Origin: Diospyros lotus
Taxonomy: Eukaryota; Streptophyta; Magnoliopsida; Ericales; Ebenaceae
Assembly: GCF_014633365.1 (NCBI RefSeq)
Contig: NC_068343.1
Span: forward strand, 32,643,307-32,707,306
DNA: 64,000 nucleotides
Reading direction: 5' to 3'
How positions within the stretch are numbered: the first letter of the stretch is position 1; the number at the start of each line of letters is the position of its first letter. A program made the position numbers and the translations under genes. The notes beneath the pieces are model-generated. The model was not told where the DNA came from. It did no database searches and saw only the letters and a list, made by a program, of their open reading frames with translations. This document shows positions 46,194 to 58,295 of the stretch, in pieces.

Positions 46194-47462
46194 TGAGAGA
46201 AAAAGCATAAATTTTTTGAAAATTTCTGACCGAATTTGAATTCACACACATGATTTAGGGTTTATGGTCATATTTATAGAAACCTTAAGCGTTGTTGGGT
46301 TGGGCTTGATGTGCTAGCATAAAGCCCGATCCAATTAATAATTAAATAATTCTATTTATAATATTATTATTTAATCATTCTTATTTATCTAAAAATAAAT
46401 GCGCTAAAATTAGTAATTTTTAAAATTACTAATTTATCCTTCTTTTTAAAAGTGATTTCTTATTGGGTAAGACTTTTGGGTTCGCAATTAAATTAGTAAC
46501 AAGAATAATCAATTATTAATTCTCGTAACTCATGAGTGACATTTAACAATATCTCATGATTACCCAATTTAATGTAAAGGAGGAATAGTGAACCTTTTAC
46601 TATGATATCTTACAATGTGATCCTTCTATCATCCTATATCTCGACAAGATATGAAATCATGGACATCAGGTCAAATCTCTTAATCTCATCATATGACTAA
46701 ATCCAAAATCAGTATTGACTAATATGACACAAGATATGGAATACACATTCCATCGTCATATTACCTCAGCCAAGGATTTATCATCAAGTGATTATTGGAT
46801 CGTATAGGATATCCTCCTCATCGCAAACCTCGAGGTGATAGATTTCATGTTTGATGCACACATACCTCATGTACCACTGAATTAGGCACATAGTTAGGTA
46901 TAATTGTTCCTGATTAGAATAATCATATACTATCATTAATATCTTAATCCACTAATACACAAATATCTATGTCATCTTAGGTCTAAGGATTAGTTGCAAA
47001 TTCATAACTAACATTGAATTATTAACCTGTGAGAAAAAATCCATGTGATTCAATGTTAACAGTCATGTTTAGTGAACTCGTTCCTATAACGGGCACCCAC
47101 TCATCTTCCTTCCATATCTCATATAGAATGGCATGAGACTCACTAACCTTAACTTTTAGTATCTCATACTAAAAAAGGAAGATTATGTGCTAGCCTTTAC
47201 AAGTTGCTACTATCCAGGTTAAAAACTCTACAACTAGGAACTTGTTTATAGCATAACGAATTATGGATTAACCATTACTCATATTCTTAACACTTAAGAA
47301 TGGTATCCAATCCTTATTATACTAATAGATGTATATTTAATTTAAATCATATTGTAATTTAAATAAAAACATAAAAATTGTCATTTAAATAATATTTAAA
47401 GAATTACAAGATTAAGTTCATTTTGTATCACTATAATTGGTCTTAAAGGCTCATATCCAACA
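46194..47462 (-). mobile_element. Copia-type LTR, minus strand
   Basis: On the minus strand it starts TGTTGGATATGAG at 47462. A minus-strand TATA box (CTATAAATA) lies near 46273-46282, and the end is probably near 46194 (TGAGAGAAAAAGC on the plus strand). The interior resembles other copia LTRs here. The right flank TAACT is Tat RNase H sequence but the left flank is not, so the usual solo-LTR structure with matching flanks is absent; a deletion or rearrangement at the left edge is likely. Confidence 0.6.
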
Positions 47463-49146
47463 TAACTTCCATTCTGATGTGTCATTCTTTGGGGGTTTCT
47501 CATCATGCATGCACTCTACGATAAAGTCTACTAGAGCTTGGCTTTGATTGCTTGTCTTTCTTGAAAGTATCTATCATACTCACCAAGTTTTATTGCCCAT
47601 TTAGTAAGTAAACTTGAATATTTAGGCTTTTACAATATCTATCAGAGTGGTTGAGCTTGAAAATAGGGTCTCAACTTTCTAGATGTCGTGATTAATGCTA
47701 ATATGTTTCAATGTGAGGATATCAAGCTCTGTATCTTAGAATACCTTGGTGATGTAATACACAAGTTAGTCTATCTGACATAATTGTGTCACATAATCCC
47801 AAATACAGGAACATAGGCTCCCTAGTCTTTAGTCTAGTCAGCAATGGGACTTCCTTCAAATATTCATTCAGTTCTTCAAAAGCCTTTTGGTATTCACTTA
47901 TTCATACAAAGCTTGTTTTGGCCCTTGGAATTTGGAAGAATGAAAGGCTTCTTTCTGCCTACTTTGAGAGGAATCTATTTAGGGTAACTATCCTCCCAAT
48001 TAGTCATTAAACTTCTTTTGAATGAGGCTGATGATTTCATGTCTAGGATAGCTTGTATTTTTTTAGGATTAACCTTGATTCCTCTTTACGTTATCATATG
48101 CCCTAAGAATTTTCCCAATTGTACTCCAAATGAGCATTAGCTAAGGTTAAGTCTCAAATTATATTTTGCAAGCACTTTGAATACTTAGGCAAGTTTCGCA
48201 GCATGTGACTCAATTTCCTTGTTTTTAACAATCATGTAATTAACATATGCTTCCATGGTATTTTCCAACAAGTCCTTGAAGACCTTATTGACCATTCTCT
48301 AATATGTAACTCCTATATTTTTCAACGTGAAAGGTATAACCTTGTAGTAATAGGTGCATTTTTCATTAATAAAAGTTATTTTCTCCTTATCTAATGGGTA
48401 CATCATAATTTGATGGTATTCGAAGAAAGTGCCTAAGAAAGTTAATAAATCGAACCCCGATGTTTCATCCATTAGTTTGTCAATTAATGGGAGAGGGTAT
48501 GAGTCTATCAGGGAAGCTTTGTTAAGGTCGATGAAGTCCACTCACAGTCTCCATTTTCCATTAGCTTTCTTTACCATGATAATGTTTGCTAGCCATTTTG
48601 GATAATGGACTTCTTGAATAAATCTAGCTTGTAGTAACTTATCAATTTCTTTTTCAAGGGCTCTCTATCTTTCTAGAATGGTATTCCTTTTCTTCTATTT
48701 GATAGGCTTTGCGCGGGGATTAACATTTAGGTGATGAGAAATTACCTTTGGGTTGATTCCCGACATATCTGTCGGTGCTCATGCAAATATGTCAGTGTTT
48801 ACTCTTAGGCATTCCATGATTTCTTACTTTACTTTGTTTTGTAACTAGCTCCCACATATACCAGTCTTTCATTATCCCTTTCTTTTAGCTATATTGCTTA
48901 TAATTTTTCCACCGGTTGAGGTTTGCTTATAGATTGTACTTCCTTTATGGTGAGGGTCTCTTTCTTCCTTTTTCCTTCAATAGAGGAGATATAACAGCTC
49001 CTCGCCTTTTGATTGCCCCAGACTTGTCTTACTTTATTCAGTGTGGGGAATTTCATCAGGAGATATCCTAAAGAAATTACCACTCTCATGTCATTCAAGA
49101 AGAGATGCCCCAATATGACATTAGAAGCTGACAAGGACATCTTCAC
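47463..49146 (-). pseudogene. Tat-type gypsy pol: protease, RT, RNase H (broken), minus strand
   Basis: Reading leftward on the minus strand: protease-like ASNVILGHLFLNDMRVVISL (near 49130-49060), an RT segment at 48541-48299 with DLNKASLIDSYPLPLIDKLMD and KVIPFTLKN, and RNase H remains near 47640-47470 (KWAIKLGEYD, AIKAQALVDFIVEC). These resemble the Tat/Retand lineage. Stops and frameshifts separate the pieces. The upstream part of the protease is displaced to 50397 by a solo LTR. Confidence 0.82.
49142..49146. repeat. Target-site duplication TTCAC, left copy
   Basis: TTCAC at 49142-49146 is repeated exactly at 50397-50401. Joining the flanks restores the Tat protease frame (FMVV followed by KMSLSASN). 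Confidence 0.9.
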
Positions 49147-50396
49147 TGATGTTCTACCCTTGTGTTTAGTTTTGATGATGAAAAATAATACTTTGTTCTA
49201 TCCCCAAGTCATGAGTCAAGTTTATGGTTTTCAACAAAAATCAATTTCAAGTAAGTTATTAAAATGAAAACCAAAAAGATTTATGATTTTCTATATTAGT
49301 TGGAGATTTGCAAAGTCAAGTATTTAGTCTTAAAACAATCTCCTAAAATATTTTTCAAATTAGGTTTGAAGTCATTGGTCAACATAGAGCTAAAATTGTT
49401 CTAAGACAAAAGACCAACTAGAACATAAATGTGTTTGATGAAAAATCATTTATGTTAATCTTATATTTCAAAATAAGCTTTTCATATTTTGAAGCATGCA
49501 TGAAAGGTTTTGGTTTCAAATTCAAATGTCTGAAAAATCCTTTAGTTCATGCATCATGTTTCGAAACTCCTTTTGACAAGGTTTCAGTATTTTTCTAAGT
49601 CTAGAAGACTAGCACTTTATAAGGAGACATATAAAAAAATGTTTTCTTTTTAGAAAACTAACTCCCAGTATTTTGATATCTTCTATCCATTAATGCTAAA
49701 ATGATTTTTAATGAATTTTTCAAGAAATAGAAAGTGTATATCTTGGAGGTGGTAAAATCACAAAATCCTAAGTTGGTACTAAAACCCAAATTCTACTTTC
49801 TTATTCTTATGAATTTTAATTTTTTAGATATTTTTATTGAATCCAAATGGGGAGTACTTTCTTTAGTTTAAGTAAATGTCCTCATTTTGTTTTATTTATA
49901 TTTTACCTTCCATTTACTTTAATGTCCTCATAGCTAGTCTTCTATGTTGTTTTGCTAGAGGGACTATATTGCTTGTAGGAGGATTTTGACTCCTACCTTG
50001 TTGTGCTAGAGGACTTGCTTATTGAAGCAAGGGGTTGAATATCTAGCTTGTTGTGCTAGAGGACTTGCTTGTTGAAGCAAGGGGTTGTATTTCCTAGCTT
50101 GTTACTAGAGGGTTTATCCGAAGAGATAGAAGATTTTTAGGGGATTGATTGAAAAATCCTTAGTGAGGAGCTAAGGTAGTGGAGTAGGCTTGGTTTAAGC
50201 CGAACCACTATATATCGTTGTGTCTCTTATATGCTTGTGCTATTTGTTTCATTTATTGTTTCAAGCATTTCATTAATTCTCACTTTCACTAAAATCACAT
50301 TTTTCATTAAAAGGATTTTCAAGTAAAATCAAAATTTTAAAACAACCCAATTCACCCCTCTCTTGGTGTTGGTGCCATTGCTATTCAAATCTAACA
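49147..50396 (+). mobile_element. Copia-type solo LTR, plus strand, 1250 bp
   Basis: It starts TGATGTTCTACCC and ends AAATCTAACA, with a perfect TTCAC duplication. It is homologous to the minus-strand solo LTR at 28606-30803 (shared CAAGTCATGAGTCAAG, CCAATTCACCCC and other stretches) but shorter, and it holds only about one GTTTCGAAAC-type motif (near 49558). A roughly 50-bp tandem repeat (CTTGTTGTGCTAGAGGACTT) is at about 49990-50110. Confidence 0.9.
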
Positions 50397-51836
50397 TTCA
50401 CCACCATAAAATTTATTTGGCTTCTTACGTTTTAGGGTTTAGTACCCAATGTCATTGCCAATTGTATCGATCCAACTATCTGCACTGCTTCTTTGGTAAA
50501 ACTACATAGAAGAGAACATATAGTCTTCAACCTATCTTAGGAGATGTTCATCTTTTCAAAATAGTTCCAATAAATTAAGTTGATTGAATGACTGCTATTA
50601 ATAAGTATTCTCACAATTGGATGCTTGGTAATCACTGCTAAAATAACCTTGAGGTCGTCTTAGGGTATAATGACATATCCCCTGTCTTCCAGAGTAAAGG
50701 TGATGGGTTCTTCATTTTCTTAAACCTTCATGACATAATTCACCTGATAGGCCTATTTGGCATAGGTCTTTCTAGAGGATGAGAAGCCAACTACCAATGT
50801 TTATCCACTAGACATGGATGACCTGATGAATAGGTTCATTATCTAAAGGAAGAGTTCTTATATCTTCTCGTCTCTTTCCATCCTATTACCTGTCTCATCC
50901 CTCTAGTCTTTGGTCGTGTTATCTTTCTCTAATTTCAACTTGAGCATGTCTTCTCTATCTCCCTTCTTTGATTAGGGACTCAATCTAATTAATCAATTTA
51001 TAACATTTATCAATCATATGTCTGTGAGTTCCATGGAATCTGTAATAAGCGTCCTTATCTCTTCCCAAGGGTCAATCATATTTTTTAAAGAATTTAATGA
51101 GGCGTGATCCTTCATTTGCTACCAAAATAGCAAATCGTGGTTCAATTAGCACAGTATAATTTTTGAACTAGTATCTAGAAGAGCTTTTAACTTTCTTAGA
51201 TTTGTCTTTTCTCTTGCTAGATCTCTCATCAAAATCTCTTTCTTTTCTTTTCTTTCTAGTTCTTTATCTACGCCTACTATATGCATTACCTCAGCTTATA
51301 GAATATATTTACTAGCTTGAACAAACAAGTTTGTCAATAATGCAAGTTCATCAAGAGCAAGGGATTCTTGTAGTGGTACTAACTTGGTACCTTGGAGCAT
51401 TGCAACAACCATTACACATACTTTCAAGTCCTTTATTTCAAAGGCTACATTTCTAAATTGATTAAGATATTGCCTGAGGATTTCCTTGCTACTTTGTTAA
51501 ATGTTGAGCAGGTAAGGGGCATTTGTTTTCCTCTAGCTATTAATTGTGAGGGCCTTAATGAATTTGCTTCTTAATTGATTAAAAGACAAAAGAGGCTGTT
51601 TTATCAGGCTATTGAACCATGTATAAGCACGATTTGTTAGAGTCAATGAAAAGACTACACATAATAGCATCGTTTCATACTTGTAATAGCATAACTGATT
51701 CATAATTTTGAATGTGATCGTAGGAATCACCTTTTCTAGAATAAGAAATAACTTGAGGCATTTTAAATTTAGGAGATAAGGGTTTTCCCATGATCTTAAG
51801 AGTAAAGGGATCTTTCTCCTATCTTGCTCTTCTTTA
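50397..51836 (-). pseudogene. Tat-type gypsy protease start and gag (broken), minus strand
   Basis: The minus strand upstream of the solo LTR continues the Tat protease region (VGSIQLAMTLGTKP near 50480-50430). Gag remains lie near 51730-51530 (TFKIMNQLCYYKYETMLLC, then TNRAYTWFNSL and SFNQLRSKF, like the gag core). The frame is heavily decayed. A MITE interrupts it at 51837. Confidence 0.7.
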
Positions 51837-52251
51837 GGGGGCGTTTGTTAATCAAGATATGGGATGAAAAAGCCAAGATATGGGATGCATCTCGGACTTC
51901 TATTATTTCCAACATGTTTGTTAAACTTATCTGAAAATTTTTGAAAAAATCATTAATGACTCATTATCTTGATCTTTCAAGATATGCTTATCTCTCCCCC
52001 CCCCCCCCTCAAGATTTTTGTGTTCTCTAGTGCATTTTATAGATAAAGTTGGAAAAAAAATTTCTTGGTCTTTATAGATAAGAAAAAAATGACATTTGTG
52101 TTCTCTAGTGCATTTTAAAAAAATTTAACAAACTTGATAAAAATCTTGAAATGCTTTCCAGGCTTATCTTAATCATTTCATATCTTGATTCGGAATGCAT
52201 TCCAGCCTTATCTTAATGCCTCTTATGTTGCCCATTTTAACAAATGTCCCC
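51837..52251. mobile_element. Tourist-like MITE, 415 bp
   Basis: Terminal inverted repeats GGGGGCGTTTGTTAA and TTTAACAAATGTCCCC (imperfect) are flanked on both sides by TTA (51834-51836 and 52252-52254), the 3-bp duplication typical of PIF/Harbinger MITEs. It has no coding capacity. A run of ten C residues lies near 51999-52008. Confidence 0.8.
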
Positions 52252-53600
52252 TTAATAGGTACCAACTTATTTTGCTCTAATACTTGTTCAATCATTCTCT
52301 TCATATTGGTAGCTTTGCAAGCACTAAGGGCGAATTAGTTATCTCCATCTTGTTCTTTTTTAAGTTGAGGCTTATGTGGGATTCTAGCCTCTCTAGTTGT
52401 TGTGCTTTTAATAATTTATTGATATTTTTCCTTGTGGGCAACCTCAATTTCTTTTTGGACTAGGGCAACACCTACCGTGTCTTGATGGTCCAAGAAAGTC
52501 TCTCGTGACCCTCATTCTTGGCATGCATCTGAGAGAGGTTGATGTCCCTGCAAGAGACTTCCTCACAAAGTCTTAGGAGGATTCTTGGCCAGAGGTCCAC
52601 TTTTAGTATAATTTTATAAAATAGGCAAAAGTAGAGCTTGCAGTAAGATGTTTTGTAAGAAGATTGTCATCTCCCGAAGAGCTTGAATGCTTTCTTTGTG
52701 TTATTTGCTTCTTAATCACTTAAAGAAACAATTTGGGGGACTATCCCAGAGGCCTAGAGAATAGGGATTGTCAACATCATTTCCCTATTCCCTCTAACAA
52801 CTTGAGATTTTATGTAAATCATGGTGAACTTTTAAGCTTTTTTATCAATATTCCACTAACAACGTTAATTGTTATCACTTAAACACAATAATAAAATTTA
52901 TTTGTCGAAGAAATTTGTCTTCAAACCTTGAGAATTCTACAAAAATGAAATCGTAGAGAGCGTTTGGCATTTCCTGCGCAAAAACTCTAATGCTTAAGTC
53001 AAATTTTTAGAGATCAACAAAGAAAGCATAGAACTCTTAAACTAATAATGAGTGTCTTACCCTTTTATGGAATTAAGGCTCACTTAGAAGATTTGTGATG
53101 AGTATTCACAATATTCTAAGATTAATTAGGATTTGAATTGCTTTAGATAAGTCTTTTCCTTTGCATAATTTCTAAAATCTTAGAGATATGTGCTTACAAG
53201 TTTGTATGAGAATACCCTAAGAGAGAGATCTCCCAAAGAATAAGTTTACGAACTCAGCAAGGGAGTCTCCTAAAGACATTTGAGTCTCTAAGGAGAGTTT
53301 AGCTTATGAAATTCCGCCATATCTCCCAAAGACTTTCAGGTCTCCTGGGCCTTTTAGAGCTTTTCTCATATGCTTTATTCGTTGTTTTTGGACTTCTCAT
53401 TTGGAAATGAGCCTTGGTTCGATATGGGGCTTGACCCATTACTCATCAATATGAATGGTCTGTCAGTCCATAAAAACCAATTTAATTTGAACCAATTTGG
53501 ACAAGGCAAAGAAACTCCCGACACATTGGACCCCTTGGAAGAATGCACCCCTATTATTGAATTACAAGTCAAAAGTTATATACACTAGCTTGAATAAAAC
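52252..53600 (-). other. Remains of Tat gag and possible 5' LTR, minus strand
   Basis: Continuing the minus-strand Tat element upstream, the first part (to about 52900) is decayed gag or leader. Beyond it repeated phrases such as TCTCCTAAAGAC and TCTCCCAAAGACTTTCAGG (53220-53370) suggest an LTR. I could not define LTR ends or a primer site. No host gene is visible here. Confidence 0.4.
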
Positions 53601-53880
53601 AGATATCAAACTTGAAACTTAACATCTCTTGGAGCCCAGCCAACAGGAAATAAGGATAAAAAGAAAGTGAATTCAGTCAGTATTTTACGCACCTCAAATC
53701 CAAATCCAAACCACCCAAGAGAAGGGTACAGACCCCACAATGTTGCTTCCCTACTTTGACTGTTTATTAAATTTCTAATGTTGCATGAGTGCTTCAAGAA
53801 CATTAAAACACCAACACACACACACACGCTTCATTCAAGCCTTGATACCTGCAGAGACTGCTTTATTTCATTTTTCCCTT

Positions 53881-55251
53881 TCAAGAATACAGCCTAATGC
53901 GTGTAGTTATGGGCCTTCGGCACATAGGACACGATGATATGGATACACCACATTCCTTGCAAACCTAAAACATGAAAAGTGAGCATTAGAAATGCAGAGT
54001 CAGCTTACATGAAAATAAACAAGTTATGGACAAAGCAAAATGTAAAAAAGAGAAACTAGAATGGCAACTTGGTTTGACACTCAAGTTTCCCTTAATTCTA
54101 TGTTATTCATACGATAATGGCAAAATGTAAAAAGAATTTGCCGTCTACATGTTATTCATACATGAAAAAGGGAAAGTTGTTTATTTCCTTCGCGTTGCAT
54201 GTTCATGTTTCCCTTAATTCTATGCTCTTTAACTAATTGGAAATGTTATTTGGACACTCAAGTTTGACACTTACGGTAACACTTTGTACTAATATCTTGT
54301 ATTGTGTGTCATATCAATGCAAATACACAAACATTAATGCAAAGTGTCAAACTTGAGTACCCAAATAACGTTTCCGATTAGTTAAAGTGCATAGAATTAA
54401 GGGAAACATCAACATGCAATGCCAAATGCGATAAACAATTTTCCCTTTTTCATGTATGAATAACATGTAGACGACAATTTTTTATTTATTTATTTTTTAG
54501 ATCTAGTTGACATCTTGTCAAGTTAAAAACAAGTGTGGATTCTCATAAGAAGAAGAAGAAGCATGGAAAATGATGTGGTAAATTTGAAGATCAAGTTATT
54601 GTTAGAAGATTGAAGATTAGCAATCTTAGATCTATTGTTCAGAAAGGAGAGGTTATTGGAGATATGGCTCAAAGAATCAAGGCACAAAGGTTAATATGAT
54701 GTGCATCCAATGTTTTATGTGATCATAAAATTCCTTTGAAGTTAAGTATTTGCATATATAATTTTAAGTTTGGATAAATGTGTAATCATATAAAAAACTA
54801 GACAGGATAAGGTTGGAGTGACGCCTATTGAAGATAAGATACATCAGATGCAATTAAATTAGTTTGGACATGTGAGGAGAAGACCAGTCTATGCACCTAT
54901 GAGGTGAGTGGATGAAAAGGAAGAAGTTATAGCAATAGAGGTAGGGGTCGACCAAATAAACTTGAGGGAAACTCTTAAAAATGATAAGATATAATGGCCT
55001 TCCTAAGGATATACATGTATGGATAGAAATGGGTGGCGTTTGAGTTCACCTAATAGGATAAAAGCTTGCAATAGTTGTTGTCTTAATTGATCTCTTGCAT
55101 AGAGATCAATTATATTACAGCTAGTATGTGCATCGTATTTTGTTTTTGATAGCTTATTTTTGGTTATTTATTTTGCACGCAATGTCAGTTATTATGCCTA
55201 AAATCCTAAAGTGACAAAATGTTTAGTTTATATTTCTCCAGTGTGATGAGA

Positions 55252-55293
<42 letters not shown>

Positions 55294-57469
55294 CCTGCCT
55301 AAAGTAACAAAATGTTTAATTTATAGTTTTGCAGTGCGATGAGACTCACTCACTCTCTCTCTCTCTCTCTCTCTCACTGTAATGTTTTCCAGTGTGAAAA
55401 TATCTGTATCCTTTAATGTACAAGACAAAACAAACAGTACAAATATGAGTACAGTTGTGAATCTTTGTTTCTTTCTAGCATCATTCCACAATGATGTACT
55501 TTCTGGTGTTGCTGTGTTAATGTAATAAAAATAAAGCCTCCTTGTATGTGTTCCAATGGACACTACAGGCATACTTCATAACTTTTGGTGCTTAGAGCAG
55601 CAAAATAATTCAAGCAGAATGCTTACCAAGTGACCACAGTCAAAAGCCATATCTTTCGGATTTGTCAAGCAAATGGGGCAGACCTTGTTAAACAAACCCA
55701 AAAATTACTCAGAATTAAGTGCAGGAATATGAAATGAGTGAATTAATTGTTCTTCACCTTTGTCAGCAAAAGGAAGATGAAGTTTACCTGTTCTACTGAT
55801 GACTCGCCACCAGGGGCAAAGCTCGTCATATGCGGAACAGATTTAACAGCATTATCATGATCTATCACTGATTGTGGGGGAGGAAGAGGTTTCGCCCATG
55901 GAATGCTTGCATTTCTGCTGCATAAGCAAAAAGGTTAAGAAATTCAGGCAATCCTGGCTCTATAATCAAACATTAGCAAGAAATTACAGGATTCAGAGTT
56001 ACTTCACGTAGTGATGGCTTTGCGTAGCTTTGTATTGATATGGAACTTCCATTAGAGCAGCAAGGGCAAAGGCTGCTTCTTTCTTTGACATATCTGAGTT
56101 CTCCGACATGATTTTTGTAAAATCCACAAACTGCATAGACAAAAAAAAAAAAAAGTACATTGTAAACAACAGATATGTGTTTTATCATTTTCACTTTGTT
56201 TCACAGCCCAATCAAACATACAATTTCTAGACAGAAAGGAAAGAAAAAAGCTGCAAAATAAAGGTCTCCACCTAAAGAACAAACACAGGTTGTCCAGTTT
56301 GGAAAACAACAAAAGACTAATGGGGAACTGGGTAGAGGCAGTAGTTCACCATCAACAAACATTTTAGTTTCACTGAAGAATCGGAAAACTTATTCCAATA
56401 CTTTGAGGAAATTAATGCTAATTCACATTTTTTTAATGGATCAAGGGTGCAGGGATCTTCATTATTTGATCTCAATCTTAATAATGACATCTGGCTTAAC
56501 CATCTCTAAGGAGGAACCATGCTTTTGGACTGAATGTGCAATTCTTTGACCAAAAAAGTTAAATTCTTCTTAATAAATTAATCCTATCAAGCTTGCAGCA
56601 ACTGGCTGTCCAGCTTCTCTTTTCCTTTGGTCTTTACAAGAGGAATCTGTTAAAAAGACATTTCTTCCTTCTTCCACTCAGCAACTCTAACTACATATAT
56701 GTATTCATGTTGGATAGAAGATATATTAAAAGAAACCAGGCCAACCTAATTGGTGATTTTATGTCAAACAAAGAGACCACCTAACAAAAGCACATAGTTA
56801 ACACGAGGTTTCCGAGGACACAATGTAGCTATGAATAGAAGACACAAAAAGATGACCTCTCCCGTTTGTTTCTGAGTAAGATTGGTTCATTAGCTTGATG
56901 TGTTCACTGCAAGGTCTAACAGGCCTCCATGCCACACAACATGCAGTCATTGAACACACAATTGTATGGAATTGCAAAAATTAAGAAATAAATATGAATT
57001 CTTTACGTACCTGAAAGTTGTCAAATGCGCGGTGAGGAATGTTATCATCAAATTGTTTCATTGTATCCCATGGGCCATCTCCAACACCAACCAAGATAAT
57101 TGAAAGGGGATATTGACTGCTTGTCAAATGCCACAAATACACAATTTAAGATAGCAAGGTGAATGGCATAACAAGTTGAGCTCACAAAATGGTAACTCTT
57201 TTACCTTGCAGTTACTATAGAATTAACAGTTCCTTGCTCCTGGGTACTTAATCTTCCAGGTGGTATATCAGGACTCCTTGTGACCTATTAGGTAGTTTTA
57301 AACAATGGATGGAGAAGAGGTATGAAGATTCACATACATGAAATGTAAATTATTGGGAATCAAGTCGAAACCTGTCCATCTGCAATAATGACAAGCACAT
57401 GATATTGCCCATTGCTTCTCTCCACAATGTCAATCGCAGCATCAATTATAGGTGCAAATGAGGTAGGAC
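53881..57469 (-). CDS. RGLG: RGLG-type RING E3 ubiquitin ligase, C-terminal seven exons (partial)
   Basis: Minus-strand exons: 57469-57372, 57284-57205, 57116-57011, 56130-56003, 55917-55788, 55683-55627 and 53964-53881 (stop TGA). All introns are GT-AG and the phases agree, giving 226 in-frame residues. The first five exons encode the rest of the copine-like vWA domain ([51 protein letters not shown]) and a proline-rich linker (KPLPPPQ). The last two make the RING finger: [18 protein letters not shown], then CKECG and [18 protein letters not shown] proteins attach ubiquitin to targets and act in hormone and stress responses; known members sit at the plasma membrane through N-myristoylation. 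The N-terminal roughly 200 residues are absent from the 6.5 kb upstream, so the gene either has a very long TE-filled intron or is truncated. The linker and RING resemble RGLG3/4 more than RGLG1/2, with moderate certainty. Confidence 0.93.
54128..54484. mobile_element. Foldback hairpin element in last intron of RGLG gene
   Basis: Arms of about 145 bp (54128-54273 and 54341-54484) are imperfect reverse complements around a spacer of about 67 bp. Shared stretches include GTCTACATGTTATTCATACA and TTCCCTTAATTCTATG. A scrambled partial copy of the left arm precedes it at 54072-54120. The element class is unknown; no clear target duplication was found. Transcribed in the intron it would form a long hairpin. 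Confidence 0.85.
54560..55060 (+). pseudogene. LINE (L1-type) reverse transcriptase 3' fragment
   Basis: Two blocks resemble the C-terminal part of plant L1 ORF2: [20 protein letters not shown] near 54620-54690, and [18 protein letters not shown] followed by [14 protein letters not shown] near 54808-54905. The intervening RT sequence is deleted or decayed and stops are present. It lies antisense in the last intron of the RGLG gene. Confidence 0.7.
55195..55376. repeat. Duplicated segment with CT and TA microsatellites
   Basis: A segment with AGTGACAAAATGTTTAGTTT, then GTGATGAGACTC and a CT run, occurs twice about 105 bp apart (55210 and 55307). A TA run at 55275-55292 lies between them. It is within the last intron of the RGLG gene. 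Confidence 0.85.
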
Positions 57470-57674
57470 CTATTTCATTTAGTGAATTCACATGAGGGTA
57501 CCATTAACGAGCCAGAGATGGAAATTCTACTTTCATCACTGAATAACATTTAGCTGAAATATTGCAATACCAATTTAAAGAGGAAAACGCCAACTGTGTT
57601 CCCCTTGAATTGAAACTTCAACAGTAATTTTGTACCAGCATATAATTGGTCAATTTAAACTACAGTTCACGTGT
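57470..57674. other. Intron sequence upstream of first visible RGLG exon
   Basis: The acceptor AG is at 57471-57470 on the minus strand. No further RGLG exon was recognised in this stretch. Confidence 0.6.
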
Positions 57675-58295
57675 CACAAACCAATCTCACATTGGTAGTC
57701 TATTGGGGAGGCATTGGGTTTACTACTTGGTCCAATGAGCCCGCAGGTCACCTTTAGCTAGGACTTTTGGTGAGGACTTGTGGTGTTACAAGTGGTTTCA
57801 AAGCCAAACCAAGACCACTATTGCGTGGTGTGGGCTAGGAAGGTGTTCTGAATTTCATTCAAGTCAGATTGATAAATATTGGATTTCTGGCCTGGTGAAG
57901 ACACTAGGTATAAAGGAAAGGAGTTTGTTAAGACCCAATCCAGATTGCTAGTCTACTGGAGAGGTCTTGGGGTATATTACTTAGTCTTGTGGCCTATAAA
58001 TTACCTTTAGCTAACACTTTTGGGTGAGGCCCGGTGGTGTTACACCCAGGACCACTATTACATGGGTGTGGGGCCTGTGGGCTAGGAAAGTGTTTTGAAT
58101 ATGACCTGGGTCAAATTGATTGACATAGGATTTTGGCCTTGCAAGGAAGCTAGGTATTAGAGGAGGAGAGTTTGTCACAACCCAATCTCACATTAGTAGC
58201 CTATTGGGAAGGTGTTGGGTAAATTACTTGGTGTCATGAGCCTATAAGTCACTTTCAGCTAGCAGTTTTATGCAAGGACCTATGGTGTTACAACA
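57675..58295. repeat. About 250-bp unit repeated about 2.5 times in tandem
   Basis: Units begin near 57675 (CACAAACCAATCTCACATTGG), 57931 and 58176 and share CCTTTAGCTA, GTGGTGTTACA and TGTGGGCTAGGAA. The third is cut short. Divergence between units is moderate. Dispersed copies of similar sequence are common in plant genomes, but I cannot name the family. Confidence 0.85.

Noticed and set aside
55973..56312. Two overlapping minus-strand frames
   Set aside because: They are other-frame or intron-spanning readings of the RGLG exon at 56003-56130.
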